A stretch of DNA of 64,000 nt from Dyella psychrodurans (lineage in GTDB: Bacteria; Pseudomonadota; Gammaproteobacteria; Xanthomonadales; Rhodanobacteraceae): assembly GCF_003363265.1 (NCBI RefSeq), contig NZ_QRBF01000006.1, forward strand, positions 1-64,000, written 5' to 3'. The notes beneath the pieces are model-generated. The model saw only the letters and a list, made by a program, of their open reading frames with translations, was not told where the DNA came from and searched no databases. A program made the translations under genes and the position numbers. Of the stretch, positions 8,787-17,191 are shown one piece after another (position 1 is the first letter of the stretch; each line of letters begins with the position of its first letter).

Positions 8787-10880
8787 TCAGGGATTGCGGA
8801 GGTTGCGCCAACGCGGCTGTGCGATGGCCGGGTCGCTGACACCCGGCTCGCCGGTCTCCACGTGACCGGCCAGGCGCTGGACGAATCCGTTTTCGGCATC
8901 GGAACGCACGATCAGGTCGTACCAGCCGTAGCTGGCGCCGAGATACCACTTCCGCTCGATGCGCTTTCCGGGTTCCAGCGTATAGGCGATGGATTCGCCG
9001 TCATAGAGGTTCTCGACGGAAGCGTTGCAGAAATCGCGGCCCTCGTTCGCCAGCGTCAGCACCACGCTGGCATCGCTGCGATCGTAGCGACTGACCACGC
9101 GCAACGTCGTCTTGCCCGTCGAAAGATCGCCCTTGAAATGGCGCACGAAACCATGGGGGCCGTGCACGCCCAGATCGTACGCACCTTGCACGGACCACGT
9201 GGCGGAAAGCGACTTGCCCGCTTCCACGGTGTAATACCACGGACCGTTCGGCAGATTGGCCGAACGCACATGGAAACACGCACCGGCGCGTCCCTCGTTG
9301 TTGATGAAGTCGATGGCGAAGACACCCGTGCCGTCCGCGCGGCCGATGGCCTGCAGCGCATAGGGCAGCGCGCGAGCCGGCCTCAGTCCCGGCTCCTGAT
9401 CCGGCAGCGACTGATCCGTCGGAGGCATCGGCGAGTAGTCGGGGTGACGCACGTTGTCCGGCGGCGCGTACGCGTTCGTGCTCGGCAACGACGGCTGCGC
9501 ACCGTCGGGCTTGGAGAAATCGAACGCGGAGGTCAGATCGCCCGCCACCGTGCGTCGCCATGCCGTGATGTTGGACTCCTGCACATTCGGATAGCTTCGC
9601 TCGAAGCGTCGTTCGATGAAGCGGATGATCGAGGTGTGATCGAACACCTCCGAGCACACCCAACCGCCCTTGCTCCATGGCGATATCACCAGCATCGGCA
9701 CGCGCGGCCCCATGCCATAAGGGCCCGCCGCATAGTCCGAATTGCCCGGGAAGATTTCGTTGACCGTCGATACGGTCGACTGGCCCTGCGCGCTGGAGGG
9801 CGGCACGCACGGCGGCACCATGTGATCGAAGAAGCCGTCGTTTTCGTCGAAGGTGATGAAGAGCGCGGTTTTGCTGAAGACCTCCGGATTGCTGGTCAAC
9901 GCATCGAGCACCTGCGACACATACCACGCACCGTAGTTGGCCGGCCAGTTCGGATGCTCGGTGTACGCTTCGGGAGCAGCGATCCACGAAACCTGCGGCA
10001 AGGTGTTGCCGAGCACGTCGCTGCGCAGTTGGTCGAACAGCGTACCGCCGGCGGAGATATTGGTGCCGGTGCGCGCGCCTTGATACAGCGGGCTGCCGGG
10101 TTGCGCGTTGCGATACTGGAAGAAGTACAGCAGCGAGTTGTCGCCGTAGTTGCCGATATACGCGTCGTCCGTCCAACCCCAGTAACCGGCTGCGTCCAAG
10201 CCCGTGCCGACGTCCTGGTAGATCTTCCAGGAGATGCCCGCCTTCTGCAGCACTTCCGGATACGTCGACCACGAATAGCCCGCTTCGGCATTGTCGATCA
10301 CCGGACCGCCGCCGGTACCGTCGTTGCCGACCCAACCCGTCCACATGTAATAGCGGTTCGGATCGGTCGGCCCCATCAGCGAACAATGGTAGGCATCGCA
10401 GATGGTGAAGGCATCGGCGAGCGCGTAGTGGAAAGGGATGTCCTCGCGCGTGAGATACGCCATCGTCGTGGTGCCCTTGCTCGGCACCCATTGATCGTAG
10501 TTGCCTTGATTCCAGGCCGCGTGCGTGGTGCTCCAGTCGTGGGCGAGATCTTCCAGAAACTGCAGCCCCATGTCCGGTGCCGTCGGATGGAACGGAAGCA
10601 CGTAGCTCGAACCATCGGGCTGGTACCACACCGGATTGCCCGAGGGCAGATTCACCGGACGCGGATCGCCGAATCCGCGAACGCCGCGCAGCGATCCGAA
10701 ATAGTGATCGAAAGAACGGTTCTCCTGCATCAGCACGACGATGTGCTCGACATCCTCGATCGAGCCGGTGCGCCGGTTGGCAGGAATTTCCAGTGCGCGC
10801 GCGATGCTCATCGGAAGCATGCTTGCAGCGGTCGTGCTGGCCATCAGTTGCAGGAATCTGCGGCGATCCATCGAAGTCAT
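8787..10880 (-). CDS. plcN: phosphocholine-specific phospholipase C, Tat-exported
   Basis: A 697-residue enzyme that cleaves phosphatidylcholine or sphingomyelin outside the cytoplasm. A twin-arginine signal (DRRRFLQLMAST) opens the protein. The phosphoesterase domain starts with EHIVVLMQENRSFDHYFGSL and includes FITFDENDGFFDH; the last 200 residues are two DUF756-type beta domains, as in Pseudomonas PlcH/PlcN. Length fits the family. ATG 10880 is chosen over GTG 10886, since both give the same Tat motif. Whether it is haemolytic (plcH) or not (plcN) cannot be read, so the symbol is tentative. No chaperone plcR gene follows. Confidence 0.92.
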   Translation of the reverse strand: MTSMDRRRFLQLMASTTAASMLPMSIARALEIPANRRTGSIEDVEHIVVLMQENRSFDHYFGSLRGVRGFGDPRPVNLPSGNPVWYQPDGSSYVLPFHPTAPDMGLQFLEDLAHDWSTTHAAWNQGNYDQWVPSKGTTTMAYLTREDIPFHYALADAFTICDAYHCSLMGPTDPNRYYMWTGWVGNDGTGGGPVIDNAEAGYSWSTYPEVLQKAGISWKIYQDVGTGLDAAGYWGWTDDAYIGNYGDNSLLYFFQYRNAQPGSPLYQGARTGTNISAGGTLFDQLRSDVLGNTLPQVSWIAAPEAYTEHPNWPANYGAWYVSQVLDALTSNPEVFSKTALFITFDENDGFFDHMVPPCVPPSSAQGQSTVSTVNEIFPGNSDYAAGPYGMGPRVPMLVISPWSKGGWVCSEVFDHTSIIRFIERRFERSYPNVQESNITAWRRTVAGDLTSAFDFSKPDGAQPSLPSTNAYAPPDNVRHPDYSPMPPTDQSLPDQEPGLRPARALPYALQAIGRADGTGVFAIDFINNEGRAGACFHVRSANLPNGPWYYTVEAGKSLSATWSVQGAYDLGVHGPHGFVRHFKGDLSTGKTTLRVVSRYDRSDASVVLTLANEGRDFCNASVENLYDGESIAYTLEPGKRIERKWYLGASYGWYDLIVRSDAENGFVQRLAGHVETGEPGVSDPAIAQPRWRNLRNP

Positions 10881-11126
10881 GACCACACCATCCGTCGTTA
10901 CACGAGTAGTGCAGCGACCTTAGATACACAAGGTTGCATTCGTGCGACGAAAGACGCACGACGTCGATGCGATGATCAATGCGTCACCGATTCATCGCAT
11001 GACGAAACATGCACCATGATGACAGCGCCGTGATCGATACTCGCACGAATGGCATCGAACGCATCCATGACGCGCTCCGCTTTCACATGCGCTTGATGCT
11101 TTGTCATGCGATTGCCGCGTTCGTCG

Positions 11127-11153
11127 TTCGTGCATGACGGTTCCATGCACGAA
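11127..11153. promoter_or_regulatory. perfect 10-bp inverted repeat between plc and rcnB-like genes
   Basis: Arms ttcgtgcatg / catgcacgaa with a 7-base spacer, in the 586-base gap between the plc gene and the divergent 11467 gene. Similar cgtgc/gcacg words recur nearby. It is a possible operator or hairpin. The rest of the gap (10881-11466) shows no convincing gene. Confidence 0.45.
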
Positions 11154-11466
11154 TCATTGCCATCATCGGAACAGGACAAAGTGTCGAGGCGTCAGCGCCA
11201 TGTCGCGACAGTGTCGGAAGTCGAGAACGTGCAGGGCGGTAGAACCAGATGCACTGGCGAAGCCGAACAACGATGTCCATCACAAGCTTCTTGTGATCAA
11301 AATCTCACGGCAACCGTATTTATGAACGATTGTCTAGCGGCTTTTTGCGATTTGTTCGTAAGGAAAATCGCCATTCAGGTTCTTCCGCTAGTCTGACTCC
11401 CGCAGCCGCTACCCGCGCTTTTCAGATGGCACGAGGGTTGGCTGACTCAAACCAGGGAGACTCTGC

Positions 11467-11883
11467 ATGAAACGCTTTTTAACCGCTGTGGCAACCATGT
11501 CCGCTTTTGCCATATCGATCAACGCATTTGCGGCCCCGATACAGGATCAAGATCACGATCACGGCCAGGGATGGGGCCAGGACGATCACGGTCATGGCCA
11601 CGACGACCGCGATCACGATCACGGTTACGACCACGATCACTACGATCATGATCATTACGATCATGACCATGGCCGCCATGGTGGTTGGGACAAGCACTAC
11701 GGACGCGGCGATCGCCTCCCCGAACGTTATAGGGGCCCGGACTATTACGTCGACGATTACGAGCGCTACCACCTTTACGCACCGCGCCCGGGTTATCGCT
11801 GGGTTCGCGGCGACGACGGGCAGTTCGTGCTGGTAGCCGTCGCGACCGGCATCATCATCCAGGAAGTGCTCTACGGTCATTGA
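11467..11883 (+). CDS. RcnB-family periplasmic protein with His/Asp-rich metal-binding segment
   Basis: A 138-residue exported protein (signal peptide to about residue 22, ending AFAA). Residues 25-77 are very rich in His and Asp (HDHG, YDHDHYDHDH repeats), a likely metal-buffering tail. The C-terminal 60 residues match the RcnB/YohN domain: GDRLPERYRGPDYYVDDY, then GYRWVRGDDGQFVLVAVATG. RcnB in E. coli is a periplasmic factor needed for nickel/cobalt balance. A promoter region upstream is AT-richer. The gene ends with a clear terminator and stands alone. Metal specificity is not predictable. Confidence 0.85.
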   Translation: MKRFLTAVATMSAFAISINAFAAPIQDQDHDHGQGWGQDDHGHGHDDRDHDHGYDHDHYDHDHYDHDHGRHGGWDKHYGRGDRLPERYRGPDYYVDDYERYHLYAPRPGYRWVRGDDGQFVLVAVATGIIIQEVLYGH

Positions 11884-11904
11884 GATCGGTTGGCACGTTC
11901 ACCG

Positions 11905-11934
11905 AAGGCCCTCGCCCATGGCGGGGGCCTTTTG
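11905..11934 (+). terminator. rho-independent terminator after RcnB-like gene
   Basis: Stem aaggccctcgcc / ggcgggggcctt with one mismatch and a three-base loop, followed by a T-run. Confidence 0.85.
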
Positions 11935-12012
11935 TTTGGCGCGCAGGAAAATTCTGGAATAGGCCTGTCGAACCTGCCGGTTGCGGGCTGGGGAAAACGT
12001 CTTCTTGAAATA

Positions 12013-12051
12013 GTCAATTTATTTGACAATCAAGATATCGGACTATATCTT
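12013..12051 (+). promoter_or_regulatory. marR promoter with two overlapping inverted repeats
   Basis: A near-consensus sigma-70 promoter: ttgaca at 12023-12028, 17-base spacer, tatctt at 12046-12051. The inverted repeat gtcaa (12013-12017)/ttgac (12023-12027) overlaps the -35 box, and aagatat (12032-12038)/atatctt (12045-12051) overlaps the spacer and -10. These are likely autoregulatory MarR operators. The predicted transcript start falls at about 12057-12060, on the ATG. Confidence 0.65.
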
Positions 12052-12058
12052 CCACCCC

Positions 12059-12532
12059 ATGACCGAGCCCAAGCCATGGTTTGACGAGATTCCCATCCCC
12101 GCACTGCTGCGGCATGCGCGCAACACGTATGGCATCGCCATGCGCCAGGCGCTCGAGAGCGCCGACTACGATGACCTGCCCAAGAACGGTCTTTACGTGA
12201 TCGGCGGTCTGGCCCTGGGCGCCGGCGATGTTCCTCTGGGCCAACTCATCAAAGAGTTGCGCATTTCCAAGCAGGCGGCCGGACAACTCGTCGACACCCT
12301 GGTGACGCGCGGTTACCTGCAACGCACGGTGGATCCGGAAGACCGCCGCAAATTGACGATCACGCTGACCGAACGCGGCCGCGCCGCCGCATCGGTGCAG
12401 GCTGCCGCGCGCGAACAAGTCGACGCCGCGCTAGTAGCGCGTGTGGGAGAAGACGATGTCGCCAGCATGCGGCGAGCCCTCGCCGTGCTGATCGACATCA
12501 GTCGCGAATGGTTGGATCGCGACGACGACTGA
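12059..12532 (+). CDS. MarR-family transcriptional regulator
   Basis: A 157-residue winged-helix repressor. The DNA-binding part reads QLIKELRISKQAAGQLVDTL (recognition helix) and then the wing around LQRTVDPEDRRKLTITLTERG, the classic MarR DxRxxxxxLT signature. A TTG codon 36 bases upstream keeps the frame open, but it is part of the promoter's -35 box, so ATG 12059 is preferred; the mRNA may then be leaderless. It is followed on the same strand by a FUSC transporter gene, so it most likely represses that gene and itself and responds to a small phenolic or drug-like ligand. Confidence 0.9.
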   Translation: MTEPKPWFDEIPIPALLRHARNTYGIAMRQALESADYDDLPKNGLYVIGGLALGAGDVPLGQLIKELRISKQAAGQLVDTLVTRGYLQRTVDPEDRRKLTITLTERGRAAASVQAAAREQVDAALVARVGEDDVASMRRALAVLIDISREWLDRDDD

Positions 12533-12621
12533 CCGTCGAAGCACGTGCTTTTCAGGTCGAGATGCAACGATCCGTCTTACCCGATGAACGAGAGTCGGAG
12601 ATGCGCCCCAAGGGAATGATC

Positions 12622-14121
12622 ATGCAGAAACGCGCCGCACTGCCCGCGTCATTCACGACGATGTTCCGCCCGGAGGACATATCGGCCGCTGCCGTCACCA
12701 TCGTGGCGATGGTCGCGGCGTTCTGCACGGTCTACGGCATCTCCACGCACTACCACGCAGGCGCCAACGCGGGGATCTTGTCCGCCGTGCTGGTGATGAC
12801 GCAAAGCCGTCGCGGCGCAGCGGGCCACGATCGATCGCTGCCGATGGAATTGGCCGTCTTTCTGTTTGTGGCCCTTGGCGCGGCCGCGGTCGGATGGCTG
12901 CTGCACCATGCATTTGTCGTTGGCGCGGCGGTGTTCATCGCCGTCGTATCGCTGTCGGTATGGACGCGGCGGTTCGGCGAAAAAATCCGCCGCATCGGCA
13001 GCCTGCTGGCGCTACCGCTCGTCGCCGTGCTCGTGGTGCCGGCACGGTCGAATGCACCCGGCGGCGTTCCGGTCGACATCCTCCTGGTGTGCATCGCGGG
13101 TGCGGCGGCGTTTGGCTGGCTGTTCGTGTTGACGCGCCATGCGATTCGAATCGGCTTGCCGATGAAAGCGCGAAAGGATGCCAAGCACCCGGTGGCGGAA
13201 CCTCAACGCACATCGCAGGGCATGCCCGCCAGCACGCGCATGGCCATCCAGATGGTTATCGCGTTGACGGCGGCGTTCGCGATAGGGCGCCTCGGATTTC
13301 CGCAGCACTGGAGCTGGATCGTGCTGACCGTTTACATCGTGTGCGTGGGAGCCACCAGTCGCGGCGACGTGCTCTACAAGGGCCTGCTGCGCCTGGGCGG
13401 CGCGCTCGGCGGAACGATCACGGCCGCGCTCGTGCAACATCTGTTCGTGCCGCATGGCACGGAAACGGCCATCCTGATATTTGCGGTGCTTTTCGTGGGC
13501 ATCTGCCTGCGCAACATCAACTACGCGTGGTGGGCGGCAAGCGCCACGCTGGTCATTTCGCTGCTGCAGGCGACCGGCCTGCGATCAAGTTCGGGCACGC
13601 TCGAATTACGGCTGGAGGAAATCCTTATCGGCGCAGTGTGCGCGGTGGTGACAGCGTGGTTCGTCCTGCCCATTCGCACCGAGTCCGTGGTGCGACGTCG
13701 CCTTTCGGACGCCTTGCTCGCGTTCGACGAACTGGCCTCGTGCCCGACCGATACGCAACCCGACGAACGCGCGCACAAACTGCGCGTACTCGAAGATCGC
13801 ATGGCACGCATGGCACCCGTTGCCGAACCGGTCGAATGGCATCGGCGCCTGACGCGCGCAACACCCGGCGACGACCATCCGGCCGTCTGGGTCGAGACGC
13901 TGCGGCATTGCTTTCGTCATGCGGACAGCGTGGCCGGCCGGCAGGAGGAGCTTGTACGTGCGATTCGCATCTCCCGCAAAACGCTCGGCCAGAAAGACGC
14001 ATCGACGACGGCCGCATTGCAGCGGTTGCACCGATTGCTTGCCACGGACGAAAAGCAGTTTGCCGACAGAGAACGTTCTATGATCGAGCCGAAGTCGCCG
14101 GCTGACGCGCAACCCGAATGA
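12622..14121 (+). CDS. FUSC-family (fusaric-acid-resistance-like) membrane transporter
   Basis: A 499-residue inner-membrane protein with two clusters of hydrophobic helices (about residues 15-180 and 210-360), each led by a short amphipathic stretch, and a cytoplasmic C-terminal region of about 140 residues. This duplicated plan is that of FUSC/aromatic-acid exporter proteins, which export weak aromatic acids. The frame opens earlier (12508), but ATG 12622 has an aaggga site at 6-base spacing; 12562 and 12601 are alternatives. Overlap of its stop with an ATG (14118) suggests it is cotranscribed with the DUF1801 gene. Control by the upstream MarR is likely. Confidence 0.8.
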   Translation: MQKRAALPASFTTMFRPEDISAAAVTIVAMVAAFCTVYGISTHYHAGANAGILSAVLVMTQSRRGAAGHDRSLPMELAVFLFVALGAAAVGWLLHHAFVVGAAVFIAVVSLSVWTRRFGEKIRRIGSLLALPLVAVLVVPARSNAPGGVPVDILLVCIAGAAAFGWLFVLTRHAIRIGLPMKARKDAKHPVAEPQRTSQGMPASTRMAIQMVIALTAAFAIGRLGFPQHWSWIVLTVYIVCVGATSRGDVLYKGLLRLGGALGGTITAALVQHLFVPHGTETAILIFAVLFVGICLRNINYAWWAASATLVISLLQATGLRSSSGTLELRLEEILIGAVCAVVTAWFVLPIRTESVVRRRLSDALLAFDELASCPTDTQPDERAHKLRVLEDRMARMAPVAEPVEWHRRLTRATPGDDHPAVWVETLRHCFRHADSVAGRQEELVRAIRISRKTLGQKDASTTAALQRLHRLLATDEKQFADRERSMIEPKSPADAQPE

Positions 14122-14135
14122 GAGGCATAAAACCC

Positions 14136-14558
14136 ATGAATCCATCGGAACGTATCGACCAGATGATCGCGGAACTGACGGACTGGCGCGGCAAGACATT
14201 CGCCAGCATGCGCAAGGCCATTCTTGAAGCCGATCCGGACATCATCGAGGAATGGAAGTGGATGGGAAGCCCGACGTGGTATCGCGATGGCTTGATCGCC
14301 GTCGCCAACGCCCACAAAGGGAAGGTGAAGCTTACGTTTGCCTATGGAGCGAGCCTTCCGGACCCCGACAAGCTCTTCAACGCGGGCCTCGAAGGCAACG
14401 CGAGGCGAGCGATCGATTTCTTCGAGGGCGACAAGGTCGACAAGCGCGCCCTGAAAAATCTCATCCGCGCCGCGATCGATTACAACCAGCGCAAATTGGA
14501 GAAGAAGGCGATGTCGGCTACGCGAGCGAAAGTGCGCGCTGGCAAGAAAGCTTCATGA
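14136..14558 (+). CDS. DUF1801-domain protein
   Basis: A 140-residue cytoplasmic protein with the DUF1801 (YdhG-like) pattern: RIDQMIAELTDWRGKTFASM, then EEWKWMGSPTWY and KLTFAYGASLPDP. Members bind or act on unknown small molecules; some resemble the iron chaperone frataxin-like YdhG group. ATG 14136 has a gagagg site at 10-base spacing; ATG 14118, which overlaps the FUSC stop as ATGA, would add six residues. It is the third gene of the marR-FUSC unit. Confidence 0.85.
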   Translation: MNPSERIDQMIAELTDWRGKTFASMRKAILEADPDIIEEWKWMGSPTWYRDGLIAVANAHKGKVKLTFAYGASLPDPDKLFNAGLEGNARRAIDFFEGDKVDKRALKNLIRAAIDYNQRKLEKKAMSATRAKVRAGKKAS

Positions 14559-14628
14559 CGATCGTCAATCATGCGCGCCATGTTGCACGAACATACCGGC
14601 GACATGCCCTCGCCGTTGAACACGTTGC

Positions 14629-15249
14629 TCACAGAGCGTAGTAAGCCAGGAACATATCCACCGCCGTCTCCGCCACCTGCTTTTGCGCGGCGGCGTCCAA
14701 CGGCGGCTGGGCCAGCGTAATCTGCGGCCAGAACGCAAAGCCTTTGATCAGTCCCTGCAACTGATGCGAAGCGAAGACCGGATCGTTCGTCTTCAAGCGG
14801 CCTGCCGCGGCGGCGGCGCGTATCCACACGGTCAATCCTTCTTCGCGCTCGCTCATCCGCGCCACCATGTCGTGCGCCCGTTCCGGTGAGTGGATGCCGG
14901 CGGCGATCGCGACGCGCGCCAGCGAGACGAACGCTTCGTCATTGAGCAGGCGAAACTTTTGCGCGATCAGCTCCAGCAATTGATCGCGCAACGGACGATC
15001 GGCGCGATAGGCCAGTTCTTCACCGCCCGAGATCGCCTGCCACAGATGATGCAGGATCTCCGCGAACAGCACTTCTTTACTGGGGAAATGGTTGTAGACC
15101 GTGCGCTTGGATACCCCGGCGCGCGCGGCGATGCGGTCCATGCTGGTGGTTTCGTAACCGGATAGCCGGAATTCGTCGATGGCCGCCTCGATGATCGCAC
15201 TGCGCTTGCGGTCGGTGAGGCGTTGGGAGGTGGCGGGAAAGCTAGGCAT
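14629..15249 (-). CDS. TetR/AcrR-family transcriptional regulator
   Basis: A 206-residue repressor. The N-terminal TetR helix-turn-helix is clear: RKRSAIIEAAIDEFRLSGYE, then MDRIAARAGVSKRTVYNHF. The C-terminal ligand domain is typical in size (about 140 residues) and belongs to the AcrR C-terminal type with a LQGLIKGFAFWPQ stretch. It is divergent from the metallo-hydrolase gene; two related palindromes lie in the 99-base gap, so it most likely represses both promoters and is released by a small ligand. Confidence 0.92.
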   Translation of the reverse strand: MPSFPATSQRLTDRKRSAIIEAAIDEFRLSGYETTSMDRIAARAGVSKRTVYNHFPSKEVLFAEILHHLWQAISGGEELAYRADRPLRDQLLELIAQKFRLLNDEAFVSLARVAIAAGIHSPERAHDMVARMSEREEGLTVWIRAAAAAGRLKTNDPVFASHQLQGLIKGFAFWPQITLAQPPLDAAAQKQVAETAVDMFLAYYAL

Positions 15250-15259
15250 GGTCTCATTT

Positions 15260-15275
15260 TACACTGGCTAGTTTA
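15260..15275. promoter_or_regulatory. candidate TetR operator 1 (imperfect)
   Basis: tacactggctagttta: half-sites tacact and agttta, one base off a perfect inverted repeat and sharing its half-site with the palindrome at 15295. It sits 11 bases upstream of the tetR start. Confidence 0.55.
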
Positions 15276-15294
15276 CTTTTTTAAGGCCATAAAC

Positions 15295-15310
15295 TACACT
15301 GTACAGTGTA
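15295..15310. promoter_or_regulatory. candidate TetR operator 2 (perfect 16-bp palindrome)
   Basis: tacactgtacagtgta is a perfect 16-base palindrome in the tetR/MBL intergenic region, 39 bases before the MBL start codon. Shape and place are typical of a TetR-family operator. Confidence 0.7.
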
Positions 15311-15348
15311 CATATCTGGCGCATCCCGACCTGACCCAGGAATTCACC

Positions 15349-16425
15349 ATGTTTTTGCGCACTGCCGAACCGTCTCGCCGCAAGACCGACAAATACGAGG
15401 CCTCGCCTCAGCGTCGCGGCCATCGTTTCCACAACCCGGCGCCGCGTCCGCAAGAAGGTGTCGGGAAAATGTTGCGCATCATTTGGAACGCGCTTTTCAA
15501 CAAGCCTTCCGGTACGCAACCGAACAGTCCGATACCGGTTCAGACGCTCACGCGCGCGCAGCTCGACGCGGCGCCCGATCGCAGCCTTTACCGGCTCGGC
15601 CACTCCACCATGCTGATCAAATTGCGTGGCGCCTATTGGCTCACCGATCCGGTCTTTGCCGAGCGCGCTTCGCCGTTCCAATGGATGGGACCCAAGCGCT
15701 TTCATCAGCCTCCGATAGCCCTGCGCGACCTGCCGCCGCTCCGCGGCGTGATCCTGTCGCACGATCACTACGATCATCTCGACCGCTGGAGCATCGAGCA
15801 GTTGGCCGCCACCACCGACGTCTTCCTCACTCCGCTCGGCGTCGGCGACCGACTGATCGAATGGGGCGTCGATGCATCCAAAGTGCACCAGCTCGACTGG
15901 TGGGAGAACGTCGAGATCGACGGCCTGCGCATGACCGCCGCGCCGGCGCAGCATTTCTCCGGCCGCACTCCGTTCGACGGCAACACCACGCTGTGGGCGT
16001 CGTGGGCGATCTTCGACGACGAATTGCGCGTGTTCTTCAGCGGAGACACCGGCTACTTCGACGGCTTCAAAACCATCGGCGAACGCCTTGGGCCCTTCGA
16101 CATCACGCTCATGGAAACCGGCGCCTACGACGCGCAATGGCCTTACGTGCACATGCAGCCGGAACAGACGATGCAGGCGCATCTCGATCTGCGCGGCCGC
16201 TGGCTGATGCCGGTGCACAACGGCACCTTCGATCTGGCCATGCATCGTTGGCAGGAACCGTTCGAACGCATCGTTTCTTTGGCTGTTGAACGCGATATTC
16301 CTCTCGCCACGCCGCGTATGGGCGAGCGATTGAATCTGGCGTCGCCGCATAAGGGCGAGCGTTGGTGGCGTAAAGTCGAAGCCGCATCGGATGCACGCTG
16401 GGAAAGTGCCTTGTCGCTGAAGTGA
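15349..16425 (+). CDS. MBL-fold metallo-hydrolase (RomA/NAPE-PLD-like)
   Basis: A 358-residue metallo-beta-lactamase-fold enzyme. The metal motif HDHYDHLD (HxHxDH type) is near residue 140, with a downstream FSGDTGYF and PVHNGTFDLAMH supplying further ligands. The first 80 residues (FRTAEPSRRKTDKYEASPQR-like, basic, then MLRIIWNALF) are the usual N-terminal extension of RomA-type and phospholipase-D-like members. In enterobacteria romA lies beside the TetR gene ramR, and here it is likewise divergent from a TetR gene. Substrate unknown; a lipid or N-acyl compound is possible. An agga site precedes ATG 15349. Confidence 0.85.
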   Translation: MFLRTAEPSRRKTDKYEASPQRRGHRFHNPAPRPQEGVGKMLRIIWNALFNKPSGTQPNSPIPVQTLTRAQLDAAPDRSLYRLGHSTMLIKLRGAYWLTDPVFAERASPFQWMGPKRFHQPPIALRDLPPLRGVILSHDHYDHLDRWSIEQLAATTDVFLTPLGVGDRLIEWGVDASKVHQLDWWENVEIDGLRMTAAPAQHFSGRTPFDGNTTLWASWAIFDDELRVFFSGDTGYFDGFKTIGERLGPFDITLMETGAYDAQWPYVHMQPEQTMQAHLDLRGRWLMPVHNGTFDLAMHRWQEPFERIVSLAVERDIPLATPRMGERLNLASPHKGERWWRKVEAASDARWESALSLK

Positions 16426-16437
16426 ATGCACCGGCGC

Positions 16438-16468
16438 GGGCAAAGTATTTGTCGAAAATACTTTGCCC
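16438..16468. terminator. perfect 13-bp hairpin between convergent genes
   Basis: gggcaaagtattt / aaatactttgccc with loop gtcga, between the MBL stop (16425) and the convergent gene's stop (16488). It is probably a shared bidirectional transcription end, although a T-run is missing on the plus strand. Confidence 0.6.
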
Positions 16469-16487
16469 TGACTCGAAGCTCATCCGA

Positions 16488-16757
16488 TCAATGTGCATGC
16501 CCCGGATCCACACGGGTCGTGGTGTGCTTGACAGTGTCCAGCACATCACCCATCTGAAAGCTCAGATCGGCGAAGAGCTGTCCGATCAAGCTGCGGCGGA
16601 TGAAAAGAATGGTGTCGTGATCGCCGTTCGTGGTGGCAGTGCCGGCAAGCTGTGCCATCAGAAGCAGCTTGTCGCGGATCGCGCACAGATCGTCATAGTG
16701 ATCTTGAGACAGCACGTAGTTTCCAGCGTTGAGCAGGTTGTGGGTGGGGTTGTTCAT
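16488..16757 (-). CDS. small XAC0095-like protein
   Basis: An 89-residue cytoplasmic protein, mostly helical: NYVLSQDHYDDLCAIRDKLL is followed by LMAQLAGTA and a second helix. The pattern of a short N-terminal segment, a GYxLS-like entry and a RDxLxLLAQL helix resembles the XAC0095-like small proteins that are common in Xanthomonadaceae; the resemblance is from memory and moderate. No function is known for them. A hairpin lies 24-48 bases before the start codon in the leader, and no good ribosome site is visible. Confidence 0.65.
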   Translation of the reverse strand: MNNPTHNLLNAGNYVLSQDHYDDLCAIRDKLLLMAQLAGTATTNGDHDTILFIRRSLIGQLFADLSFQMGDVLDTVKHTTTRVDPGHAH

Positions 16758-16780
16758 AGGCCTAGTCCATTACCGTAGGT

Positions 16781-16805
16781 CGCGCCACGTATTGCGCGTG
16801 GCGCG
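16781..16805 (-). other. hairpin in the leader of the XAC0095-like gene
   Basis: Perfect 9-bp arms cgcgccacg / cgtggcgcg with a 7-base loop, 24 bases upstream of the start codon. The 471-base stretch 16758-17228 holds this, a 5-bp hairpin at 16937-16950 and the repeat at 17192, and no supportable gene. Confidence 0.45.
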
Positions 16806-17191
16806 AAGGGCTACAGGAAAAATCCTGCACGTAGTGTTGGAACTTTCCGGTACCGTTTTCTACGTGTGCCCATTGTGGCCCGACGCCGTCCAGTATGAGC
16901 GGCGGTGAAGTAGTACAAAAAGCGGCTTGGCGGGGTCACGCGTAAGCGTGCGTGCCGTATGATCGAACATAACCATGATCAACTCTCTATTCAGTTGGTT
17001 GTGGCCAGCGGGTCGTTTGGGCTGCAATCCCAGGCGATCCGCGCTACTTCACTCATGTCGGGCGTGCCGTAATCATCGAATCGGGATGGGCACGCCCGAC
17101 GACAGCACCATCGCATACCTGCGGCGCGGTTTCTGTCAGTGCACGCGGATTTGATATTGGCGATAAAGCCGATTTTTGACCGCAGTAAGAA

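Noticed and set aside
8595-11033. An 812-residue open frame on the plus strand opposite the phospholipase C gene
   Set aside because: Antisense shadow: no recognisable motif and Arg/His-rich composition, while the minus strand shows a full Tat-exported phospholipase C.
10976-11107. A short minus-strand frame (MTKHQAHVKA...) upstream of the plc gene
   Set aside because: Only 43 residues from the likely start, no convincing ribosome site and no family. It overlaps no known motif, so it is not called.
11560-11700. The gatcac repeats as a CRISPR or tandem non-coding array
   Set aside because: They are in frame with an exported protein and encode His/Asp repeats; the units are 6-12 bases and too irregular.
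12023-12058. TTG start of marR, 12 codons upstream
   Set aside because: The TTG is the first part of the ttgaca -35 box of the promoter, so it cannot be both. ATG 12059 starts where homologues usually start.
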